Shown here piece after piece: positions 15,896-22,411 of a stretch of 22,415 bases of DNA. Source of the stretch: RGIG6904 sp024680835 (GTDB lineage: Bacteria; Bacillota; Clostridia; Lachnospirales; Lachnospiraceae); assembly GCA_024680835.1 (NCBI GenBank), contig JAILBP010000066.1, positions 1 through 22,415 on the forward strand. The letters run 5' to 3'. The notes beneath the pieces were generated by a model that had not been told where the DNA came from, did not search any database, and worked only from the letters and a program-made list of their open reading frames with translations. Every line of letters starts with the position of its first letter. The first letter of the stretch is position 1. The position numbers and the translations under genes were made by a program.

Positions 15896-17881
15896 ATGGA
15901 TATCAGAGAAGAATACAGACTCCTGAAAGAAGAGATAGAACGGCATATGAAGGCGTATTACGATGACGATGCGCCTACCATAAGCGATTACGAATATGAT
16001 ATGCTGATGCAGCGGCTGAAGACCATGGAGAAGGAGGATCCCTCACTTCAGACAGAGGATTCACCCACCAGAAAGATCGGGGGCACTGCAAAGCGGGAGG
16101 CCGGAGTTTCGGTGACGCACAATGTTCCGATGCTGTCTATAAAGGATGTTTTTTCTAAGGAAGAGGTATCGGAGTGGTACGATCAGGTTAAGTCACTTCA
16201 TTCCGATGCGCGTTTTTCGGTTGAGGAAAAGATAGACGGTCTCTCCATGACCCTGCGTTATGAGGAAGGAGAACTGGTACTGGCAGAGACCAGAGGAGAC
16301 GGTCTGGTGGGAGAGGATGTCACCTTAAATGCCCTCACTATCCCCGATGTTAAAAAGACTGTTCCCATAAAAGGCTATCTGGAGCTTCGCGGTGAAGTGT
16401 ATATGACACACGAGGCCTTCGAGAGATATAATGAAAAGCAGGAGATAGCAGGCAAGACCCTTGCGGCAAACCCCAGAAATCTTGCGGCGGGAACTTTAAG
16501 GCAGCTGGATCCGGCTATCACAGCGGAGCGCGGATTATCTCTCTATATTTTCAATGTGCAGGATGCCAGAGGAGAGGCAGCTTATTTGATGGAGGCACAT
16601 TGTGATGCCCTCGATGAGCTTGGGAAGATAGGCATAAAGACTGTAAAACACATCAGGTGCGAAAGCTTTGAGGAGATATCAAAGGCCATCGATATCATAG
16701 GAGAGACCAGAGGAGAGCTTGACCATGACCTTGACGGCGCCGTGGTGAAGATCGACCAGACCTCCTACAGACCGGATCTTCCGGCAGGCAGCAAGTATTC
16801 AGCGGGACATATCGCATATAAATATCCGCCTGAGGAAAAAGAGGTTGAGATAGAGGATATCGAGGTCGACATCGGACGTACCGGAAAGCTTACTTTCAGG
16901 GCAAGGTTCAAAAATGCGGTAAGACTTTGCGGAACCAATGTTTTGAGGGCGACATTACACAACATAGATTTTATATCTTCCATGGGTATCGCCCCGGGAT
17001 GCAGGGCGATATGCAGAAAACAGGGAGAGATAATACCTGCCATAGTGCGTGTCACAAAGCCTGCGGATGCGGCATACAGCCCGCCGGAGAGTTGTCCTGT
17101 ATGCGGTCATCCCCTGGTTAAAGATCCGGATACCGTGGATATATACTGCACCAATATCAATTGCAGAGCCCAGCTTTTGAGGCGTGTAGGATATTTTGTA
17201 TCAAAGGACGCCATGGATATCAAATCCTTCGGAGAGACCTACGTGGAAACCCTGATAGACGCAGGCTTTATAGAGAAGGTCAGCGATATATACAAGCTTA
17301 AGGAACACAGGGATGAGCTGATAGAACAGCGTATTTTCGGTCGTGAGAAAAACACGGACAAGATCCTCGATGCTATAGAAGCTTCCAAGCAGAATGATGC
17401 GGAACGTCTCCTCACCGGATTCGCCATCAGGAATGTGGGAAGACAGTCGGCAAAAAACATCATGGGACATTTCGGATCCATGGATGCCCTCTCCGCAGCA
17501 GGATATGATGAGCTTAAGGATCTTAAAGATGTAGGAGATATCACCGCCACATATCTGCGGGAGTTTTTTGATGATCAGGGAAACATGAGTCTTATAGAAG
17601 AGTTGAAATCCTTGGGGCTTAACATGACATCAATGAAGACTGCTGTTTCAGATAAACTTGCGGGACTTAAATTCGTCATTACCGGAACTTTGCCCACCAT
17701 GGGCAGGGATGAGGCGAAAGCGCTCATTGAGGCTAACGGCGGAAAGTGCGCAGGCAGTGTTTCGTCGAAGACGGACTATCTTCTGGCAGGAGAGGCGGCA
17801 GGCAGCAAGCTCACCAAAGCGACGGAGCTGGGGGTAAAGGTCATAGATGAGGCTGCGCTGATGGAGATGCTGAAAGCCTGA
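15896..17881 (+). CDS. ligA: NAD-dependent DNA ligase
   Basis: Seals nicks during replication and repair using NAD. All LigA parts are present in 661 residues: the Ia domain (ISDYEYDMLMQRL), the adenylation domain with Lys112 in EEKIDGLSM, RGDGLVGEDVT, LRGEVYMT and AANPRNLAAGTLRQLD, the OB fold (GRTGKLTFRARF), a Cys4 zinc finger near 400-423 (CPVCGHPL and YCTNINCRAQ), helix-hairpin-helix repeats and a C-terminal BRCT domain from about 585 (LAGLKFVITGTLPTMGRDEA). The ATG has AGAGGA five bases upstream. It follows rluF after 13 bp and metA follows after 65 bp. Confidence 0.97.
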   Translation: MDIREEYRLLKEEIERHMKAYYDDDAPTISDYEYDMLMQRLKTMEKEDPSLQTEDSPTRKIGGTAKREAGVSVTHNVPMLSIKDVFSKEEVSEWYDQVKSLHSDARFSVEEKIDGLSMTLRYEEGELVLAETRGDGLVGEDVTLNALTIPDVKKTVPIKGYLELRGEVYMTHEAFERYNEKQEIAGKTLAANPRNLAAGTLRQLDPAITAERGLSLYIFNVQDARGEAAYLMEAHCDALDELGKIGIKTVKHIRCESFEEISKAIDIIGETRGELDHDLDGAVVKIDQTSYRPDLPAGSKYSAGHIAYKYPPEEKEVEIEDIEVDIGRTGKLTFRARFKNAVRLCGTNVLRATLHNIDFISSMGIAPGCRAICRKQGEIIPAIVRVTKPADAAYSPPESCPVCGHPLVKDPDTVDIYCTNINCRAQLLRRVGYFVSKDAMDIKSFGETYVETLIDAGFIEKVSDIYKLKEHRDELIEQRIFGREKNTDKILDAIEASKQNDAERLLTGFAIRNVGRQSAKNIMGHFGSMDALSAAGYDELKDLKDVGDITATYLREFFDDQGNMSLIEELKSLGLNMTSMKTAVSDKLAGLKFVITGTLPTMGRDEAKALIEANGGKCAGSVSSKTDYLLAGEAAGSKLTKATELGVKVIDEAALMEMLKA

Positions 17882-17946
17882 AACCGGGATGATACATTGG
17901 GGATAGAAGGGCTATACTGAATATTTATACGGGAAAGGAAGAGAAA

Positions 17947-18879
17947 ATGCCTATTAAGATCAGATCGGATCTTCCTGCCAGGGAGATCCTTGAAAAAGAA
18001 AATATTTTCGTGATGGACGAGTACAGGGCGATGCATCAGGATGTGAGACCCATAGAGATCGGTATTTTGAATCTCATGCCCCTGAAGGAGGACAACGAGC
18101 TTCAGATGTTAAGATCCCTGTCCAACACACCGCTTCAGGTGAACGTCACTTTTTTGGCGGTTAAGAATCATGTTTCTAAAAACACTTCCCAGAAACATCT
18201 TGATAAGTTTTACGAAACTTTTGACGATATAAAGGACAAGAATCTGGACGGGCTGATCATCACAGGCGCTCCGGTGGAGGATATCGCCTTTGAGGAGGTG
18301 GATTACTGGGAGGAAGTCAAAGAGTATATGGACTGGGCACAGGAACATGTGACTTCCACCATACATCTGTGTTGGGGAGCCCAGGCAGCACTTTATCATT
18401 ATTACGGCATCTCCAAGCGGCAGATGCCGAAGAAGGTTTTCGGTGTTTTCGAACATAAGGTTCTGAACAGGAAGATCCCGCTGGTGCGCGGATTTGACGA
18501 TCATTTCATGGCGCCCCATTCGAGGCACACGGAAAGTCCTCTCTCCGAGATTGAGAAGATCGAAGATCTGACGGTGCTGGCAGTATCCGATGAAGCCGGT
18601 TTTTTCCTGGCCATAGATAAGACCGGAAAACACATCTTCATCATGGGTCATCCCGAGTACGACCGCATGACACTGGACAAGGAATACCGCAGGGATAAGG
18701 ACAAGGGGCTGGACATCGATGTGCCTGTCAATTATTATCCCGATGACGATCCTGAGCAAAAACCCTTACTCCAGTGGAGAAGCCACGGCAACATCCTGTA
18801 CTCGAACTGGCTCAATTACTATGTTTACCAGCAGACGCCATACGACTTTATATACACGGACTCCATTTACGGCAAATAA
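17947..18879 (+). CDS. metA: Homoserine O-acyltransferase MetA, predicted acetyl-CoA type
   Basis: Acylates homoserine at the start of methionine synthesis. The 310-residue chain shows the nucleophile Cys142 in HLCWGAQA and the His235/Glu237 pair in MGHPEYD, with LNLMPLKEDNELQ and GFDDHFMAPHSRHTE as family blocks. Residue 111 is Glu (ITGAPVED). In this family Glu111 goes with acetyl-CoA use and Gly111 with succinyl-CoA use, so this should be a homoserine O-acetyltransferase despite the common succinyltransferase label. GGAAAGGAAGAG precedes the ATG. A TATACT box at 17913-17918 could give it a promoter of its own, but the -35 is weak. No SAM riboswitch or T-box fits in the 65-bp gap. Confidence 0.95.
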   Translation: MPIKIRSDLPAREILEKENIFVMDEYRAMHQDVRPIEIGILNLMPLKEDNELQMLRSLSNTPLQVNVTFLAVKNHVSKNTSQKHLDKFYETFDDIKDKNLDGLIITGAPVEDIAFEEVDYWEEVKEYMDWAQEHVTSTIHLCWGAQAALYHYYGISKRQMPKKVFGVFEHKVLNRKIPLVRGFDDHFMAPHSRHTESPLSEIEKIEDLTVLAVSDEAGFFLAIDKTGKHIFIMGHPEYDRMTLDKEYRRDKDKGLDIDVPVNYYPDDDPEQKPLLQWRSHGNILYSNWLNYYVYQQTPYDFIYTDSIYGK

Positions 18880-18888
18880 GGTGTTACT

Positions 18889-19140
18889 GGTTACTATTCA
18901 CAGCCAATTAGGTAGGTGAGGCACGATCACATACATGTGCACTGATGTGAGATTGTGCTTGCCCGAGCAAGGGGTCATAGTTGTCAGTTTTTGATAAAAG
19001 TAAGCGTATGCATACGGTTGTGAACGAGTGTGAGTGAGCGAAGCGAAAGTCACACGCAGTTCACAAATATGCATACGCGTGAACCCCGCGACGAAGGGAA
19101 GCACACCCGAACAGCAGGGTGTATGTATGTGGTCGTGCCG
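18889..19140. repeat. Second structured intergenic repeat sharing the GTTACTATTCACAG end
   Basis: Starts with GTTACTATTCACAG at 18890-18903, identical to the terminal repeat of the 13.4-kb element, but no matching right end is found downstream. An outer stem joins GGCACGATCACATACAT (18920-18936) to ATGTATGTGGTCGTGCC (19123-19139) with 16 of 17 pairs and one G.T. Inside is a long hairpin 19004-19078 (GCGTATGCATA with TATGCATACGC, TTGTGAAC with GTTCACAA, GTGTGA with TCACAC). A third hairpin, ACACCC..GGGTGT, lies at 19103-19122. It fills the gap between metA and the ohrR promoter and contains no gene. Confidence 0.65.
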
Positions 19141-19166
19141 GAATACACAATACGGAAAAAATTGAC

Positions 19167-19195
19167 TTGACAGGATATCTTGCACAAAATATAAT
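19167..19195 (+). promoter_or_regulatory. Promoter of the OhrR-type regulator gene
   Basis: Consensus TTGACA (19167-19172) and TATAAT (19190-19195) with a 17-bp spacer, ending 33 bp before the ATG at 19229. Confidence 0.85.
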
Positions 19196-19216
19196 ATAGC
19201 AAAACAATGTATTTTG
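19185..19216. promoter_or_regulatory. Possible autoregulatory operator
   Basis: CAAAATA (19185-19191) and TATTTTG (19210-19216) are inverted half-sites covering the -10 box and the expected transcription start of the regulator gene. The position suits self-repression by a dimeric MarR protein. The spacing is longer than in the known OhrR operator, so this is tentative. Confidence 0.3.
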
Positions 19217-19228
19217 CGAGGCAATGAA

Positions 19229-19663
19229 ATGGCACAGGAATATGAACAGTTATTATTAAAAAATCAATTGTGTTTTCCGCTGTATGCGTGCGGGAGAAAG
19301 ATAGTCGGAAGCTACACTCCCTTCCTTAAGCCGCTGGGGCTTACATATACACAGTACATAGTGATGATGGTGCTGTGGGAGAATGAGAGCGTCAATGTTG
19401 GCCAGTTGGGAGAACTGCTGCATCTTGACGCGGGAACGCTGACACCTCTCTTGAAGAGGCTTGAAAAAGCGGGCTTTGTCACACGCCGCAGATCGTCTGA
19501 GGATGAGCGTATTACCATTATTGCGTTGACACCGGAAGGTGAGGCGTTAAAGGAAAAGTGCAAGGATATCCCTGCACAGATGTCCACAGGTAGCACGCCC
19601 TTAAATGAGAAAGAGGCAAAGGAGTTGTACAGGCTGCTGTACAAACTGTTAGACAGCGATTGA
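19229..19663 (+). CDS. ohrR: MarR-family regulator of the OhrR (organic peroxide) type
   Basis: A 144-residue winged-helix repressor. OhrR proteins release DNA when a reactive cysteine near the N-terminus is oxidised by organic peroxides. That residue is Cys15 here (LLLKNQLCFPLY), exactly the OhrR position and context. The wing-helix core is also OhrR-like: LGLTYTQYIVMMVLWE, LGELLHLDAGTLTPLLKRLE and GFVTRRRSSEDERITIIALT. The ATG at 19229 has GAGG seven bases upstream; an in-frame TTG at 19214 is less likely. No ohr peroxidase gene is in the window: an IS element lies directly downstream. A terminator follows the stop codon. Confidence 0.87.
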   Translation: MAQEYEQLLLKNQLCFPLYACGRKIVGSYTPFLKPLGLTYTQYIVMMVLWENESVNVGQLGELLHLDAGTLTPLLKRLEKAGFVTRRRSSEDERITIIALTPEGEALKEKCKDIPAQMSTGSTPLNEKEAKELYRLLYKLLDSD

Positions 19664-19684
19664 CGCTGAAATCATGATGATTTT

Positions 19685-19712
19685 ACCCGGGGTATCCCGG
19701 GTTTTTATTTTT
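19685..19712 (+). terminator. Terminator of the ohrR-type gene
   Basis: ACCCGGG-gtat-CCCGGGT is a perfect 7-bp stem with a 4-nt loop, followed by TTTTATTTTTT, 22 bp after the stop codon. Confidence 0.93.
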
Positions 19713-19800
19713 TCAATCATCTTATAAAAGTGGATTTTTTGCTCGTAATCGGATATAATAGATCTGTTTGAGATAAATGATCAGCGGTTTGTTATAAATT

Positions 19801-19842
19801 GCGGCGTAAAACCCATACGCTTGCGTGTGGGATGAAAGCCGC
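19801..19842 (+). other. Candidate left-end hairpin of the IS200/IS605 element
   Basis: GCGGC pairs with GCCGC, and CCCATACGC pairs with GCGTGTGGG (one G.T), around a two-base tip. The two stems are separated by a symmetric six-base internal loop (GTAAAA facing ATGAAA). It lies 12 bp ahead of the element's promoter. Imperfect subterminal hairpins at this kind of position are what Y1 TnpA transposases bind; assignment as the left end is inferred. Confidence 0.55.
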
Positions 19843-19853
19843 TTTTCTTTAAC

Positions 19854-19882
19854 TTGACATACGCATAGAATAGATATATAAT
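19854..19882 (+). promoter_or_regulatory. Promoter of the IS operon
   Basis: TTGACA (19854-19859) and TATAAT (19877-19882) with a 17-bp spacer, a full consensus promoter. It would start RNA near 19889, about 24 nt before the first small gene. Confidence 0.85.
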
Positions 19883-19912
19883 ATATGTGAATAAAAATAA
19901 AGAGAGCCGTCT

Positions 19913-20177
19913 ATGGCAATAACATATACACAAGAAGATATAGATAGAGTAAAAAAGATACGGTGCTGCTTTCGAGCAGTTAAAATATTATAACTCACAA
20001 CAAATTGGCGATATATTGGACAAAGCCCATAATAGCGGTCTGCTCGCTATTTGTGGCGGACTGTTTGACGAGAAAGACATAGACGAATGCTATATTGCAC
20101 TTATGATTGCCATCAAAACATTAAAGACGAATAATCTTACTTTACCTGAAAAATATTTAAACGATAAGGAGCAATGA
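19913..20177 (+). pseudogene. Small IS accessory gene interrupted by a frame change at A6
   Basis: ATG at 19913 opens MAITYTQEDIDRVKK and then soon stops (TAA at 19991-19993). A second frame, shifted by +1, continues from TACGGT at 19959 as YGAAFEQLKYYNSQQIGDIL, then LLAICGGLFDEKDIDECY, to TGA at 20175-20177. Dropping one A from the AAAAAA run (19951-19956) joins both into one acidic protein of about 87 residues. The run is the in-phase heptamer A AAA AAG, followed 7 nt later by hairpin CTGCT-TTCG-AGCAG (19966-19979). A classic -1 shift would end after eight codons, so a +1/-2 shift, RNA polymerase slippage, a mutation or a read error are the options. I do not recognise the protein family. 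Confidence 0.55.
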
Positions 20178-20180
20178 ATA

Positions 20181-20378
20181 ATGGCACGACCTAAGAGTAA
20201 TAACGTACAGATTAACATTTCCATCCCCTCTGAGTGGAAAGAACAGTTAGAGAATCTTGCCCGCATTTATTCTGTCGAAGAAGGTACTACTATCACTTTT
20301 CTTGACCTGATGCGTAGAGGAATTCAGGAAAAATATCAGTTAGGAGAAAATGCAGATGAGCGGGGAACAATATCATAG
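20181..20378 (+). CDS. Small DNA-binding-like protein (ribbon-helix-helix type?) of the IS element
   Basis: 65 residues. The N-terminal strand-like segment NVQINISIPSEWKEQLENLA is followed by a helix and the stretch TITFLDLMRRGIQEKYQL, the pattern of a ribbon-helix-helix or similar small dimeric DNA-binding fold. AAGGAG (20166-20171) lies nine bases before the ATG, inside the end of the preceding gene. Its last 29 bases overlap the start of tnpA, so the two are likely translated in step. A role in controlling the transposase promoter or assisting end binding is inferred; an antitoxin-like origin is possible. Confidence 0.65.
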   Translation: MARPKSNNVQINISIPSEWKEQLENLARIYSVEEGTTITFLDLMRRGIQEKYQLGENADERGTIS

Positions 20379-20772
20379 CGCTTCGCATTGTAAGTTCCTG
20401 ACACAGTATCATATTATTTGGTGTCCTAAATTCAGATTTTCCGTATTACAAAATGGTGCTGAAGTCACATTAAAAGGTATCCTTATCAATATTTGCAAAC
20501 AGTATGGGTACGAGATTAAAGCGTTGGAAGTAATGCCTGACCATATACATATATTTGTAGATTGTCCTCAAACGGTTGCCCCATGCGATATTGTAAGAAC
20601 TCTTAAAAGCATCAGTGCTATTGAGATGTTTAGGGCATATCCACAGTTGAAACAGTTTTATGCCCGCTGCGGAGTATTATGGTCAAGAGGATATTTTATA
20701 TCAACAGTCGGGCACATAAGCGAAGCTACAGTAAAGAAATATATCGAGGAACAGAAAAATCATGACGGATGA
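20350..20772 (+). CDS. tnpA: IS200/IS605-family Y1 transposase TnpA
   Basis: Single-strand DNA transposase of the HUH class. The metal-binding His65 and His67 are in MPDHIHIFV, and the nucleophile Tyr131 is in ATVKKYIEEQ, counted from the ATG at 20350. QYHIIWCPKFRFSVL near the N-terminus and WSRGYFISTVG before the Tyr helix complete the family pattern. At 140 residues it is full length and looks active. AGGAG at 20342-20346 could serve this ATG or the one at 20356. It overlaps the upstream small gene by 29 bp and tnpB by 11 bp. Confidence 0.95.
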   Translation: MQMSGEQYHSASHCKFLTQYHIIWCPKFRFSVLQNGAEVTLKGILINICKQYGYEIKALEVMPDHIHIFVDCPQTVAPCDIVRTLKSISAIEMFRAYPQLKQFYARCGVLWSRGYFISTVGHISEATVKKYIEEQKNHDG

Positions 20773-22372
20773 AGAATATAGGAAAACCTTGAAACAATTT
20801 CATAAGCTTTCCGACAGGCATATCCTGGTTGCGGAAACCAATATGCCGTATTCTGATGTCATAAAGGTTGTTGTTCTTTCTGATAAAATACGCAAGGCGG
20901 GTAATGAGCTTGTAGGTCTTATGAGAAAAAATTACAACCAGCTTTTGCGTACAAAACGGTATCGTAAATTACTTAGTCTTTATGGAAACACCATAGATAA
21001 AGACAAGCGTAAGACTGTGGCAAAGCAGCTTAATGAAATGCAATCTGAATATAATGTCACATGGGATTTTTGCAGGACTTCTATGATTCCGATAGGAAAG
21101 AAATACGGTATAGATGCCGTTTTTGCTCTTACCAAAGCAGAAGATGTCTGGCGTGGAATGGAGAAATGTCTTTATGATAATGGCAGTATTATTCATTTTT
21201 CTAAATATGGAGAACTACCATGCATCAGAGCAAAACAGATAAATCGTGGTATTCCAATATCTGTTAAGGACAATAAAGTACAGTTCAAGTTCGGTAAGAC
21301 AGTTTTTAGATTGCAAATAAATGATAGATTTCAAACAGATGAAGTAAATGCAGTTTTGTCTTATCTTGCTAACCCTGAACTTATAGATATCAAAGCGGTT
21401 GATACGCTTGTAGAAGACGCATGTTGCATAGACACATACAGACCTTGCTATGCCACTCTTGTTCCTAAAATGATAAGAGGTAAATACAGGATATATCTGC
21501 ATCTGACCATCGAGGGTAAAGCAAAACCTAAGTATGACAGGTTTGGGAATCCCCGTCATAAATATAGCAAAGGAATGATAGGTGCTGATATTGGAACCCA
21601 GACAGTCGCATATACATCCGATACTGAAGTTGGATTGAAGAATCTTTCAGAGCGTGGCAATAGTATTCAGACTTCTGAAAGAAAAGAGCGACTGCTTTAT
21701 CGTGCTATGGATAGATCACGGCGAACAACAAATCAACAAAATTACAATGATGATGGTACTGTTAAGAAAGGTCGTAAGACTTGGAAATACTCAAATCATT
21801 ATAAGATACTGAAAGCAAAACATACTGAACTATGTCGTATCAATGCTGTAAACAGGCAGCTTGCTATAAACGAGGATGCAAACCACTTGCGGAGTCTTGG
21901 AGATACTATCGTAACAGAGCCTAAAAATGCAAGCAGGTTGATGAAACGAGCTAAAGAAACTACAGTCAACAGCAAAGGTAAGTTCAATAAGAAAAAGCGT
22001 TTTGGCAGATCTATAAGGAATCGTTGCCCTTCGGGATTTCAGACTACGATAGAAAAGAAATTTAAAGTCACAGGTGGTACATATATAGAAGTTCCGAATA
22101 ATTACAGGGCTTCGCAGTATGACCATACTGCTGATGATTACATTAAAAAGAAACTTTCCGACAGGCTGTATAAATTACATGATGGAACAGAAATTCAAAG
22201 AGACTGGTATTCATCATTTTTACTATACTGTTACGATTATAGAACACAGAATATAGATAAAGAAAAATGTGTTACAGAATTTGAGGCCCAATACAATAAA
22301 GAAAAAGCCTTAATCGCATGGATTAAGGCTAACAAACTTAAAATTTTAAACAGCGGGATTAAAGTAACTTAA
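20762..22372 (+). CDS. tnpB: TnpB-like RuvC nuclease lacking the zinc finger
   Basis: 536 residues, longer than the roughly 400 of compact TnpB. TnpB proteins are RNA-guided DNA nucleases that use a guide RNA made from the 3' end of their element. The RuvC triad appears complete: Asp276 in IGADIGTQT, Glu386 in TIVTEPKNAS and Asp481 in IQRDWYSSFLL. The usual CxxC...CxxC zinc finger between the last two motifs is absent; residues 445-480 (SQYDHTADDYIKKKLSDRLY) contain no cysteine. The long N-terminal part (1-265) would hold the wedge and recognition domains. The start overlaps tnpA. Intact reading frame; activity is plausible but untested. Confidence 0.9.
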   Translation: MTDEEYRKTLKQFHKLSDRHILVAETNMPYSDVIKVVVLSDKIRKAGNELVGLMRKNYNQLLRTKRYRKLLSLYGNTIDKDKRKTVAKQLNEMQSEYNVTWDFCRTSMIPIGKKYGIDAVFALTKAEDVWRGMEKCLYDNGSIIHFSKYGELPCIRAKQINRGIPISVKDNKVQFKFGKTVFRLQINDRFQTDEVNAVLSYLANPELIDIKAVDTLVEDACCIDTYRPCYATLVPKMIRGKYRIYLHLTIEGKAKPKYDRFGNPRHKYSKGMIGADIGTQTVAYTSDTEVGLKNLSERGNSIQTSERKERLLYRAMDRSRRTTNQQNYNDDGTVKKGRKTWKYSNHYKILKAKHTELCRINAVNRQLAINEDANHLRSLGDTIVTEPKNASRLMKRAKETTVNSKGKFNKKKRFGRSIRNRCPSGFQTTIEKKFKVTGGTYIEVPNNYRASQYDHTADDYIKKKLSDRLYKLHDGTEIQRDWYSSFLLYCYDYRTQNIDKEKCVTEFEAQYNKEKALIAWIKANKLKILNSGIKVT

Positions 22373-22380
22373 TAACATAA

Positions 22381-22411
22381 TAACAGGGAGATTGACTGTA
22401 CTTCCTTGTTA
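22381..22411 (+). other. Hairpin just past tnpB, candidate right-end or guide-RNA structure
   Basis: TAACAGGGAG and CTTCCTTGTTA can form about ten pairs, two of them G.T, around an 11-nt loop, starting 8 bp after the tnpB stop. No T-run follows in the visible bases, so a terminator is not supported. The window ends four bases later. Confidence 0.3.

Noticed and set aside
17882..17946. SAM riboswitch or T-box ahead of metA
   Set aside because: The gap is only 65 bp and shows no matching stem-loop or terminator.
18898..19224. 108-codon minus-strand frame in the metA-ohrR gap
   Set aside because: It covers the second structured repeat and the ohrR promoter; the composition follows the palindromes, not a protein.
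19951..19993. Ordinary -1 programmed frameshift in the small IS gene
   Set aside because: The -1 frame reaches a stop after eight codons, so it does not join the long downstream frame; only +1 or -2 does.
22381..22411. Rho-independent terminator after tnpB
   Set aside because: The hairpin has wobble pairs and is followed by As, not Ts, in the visible sequence.
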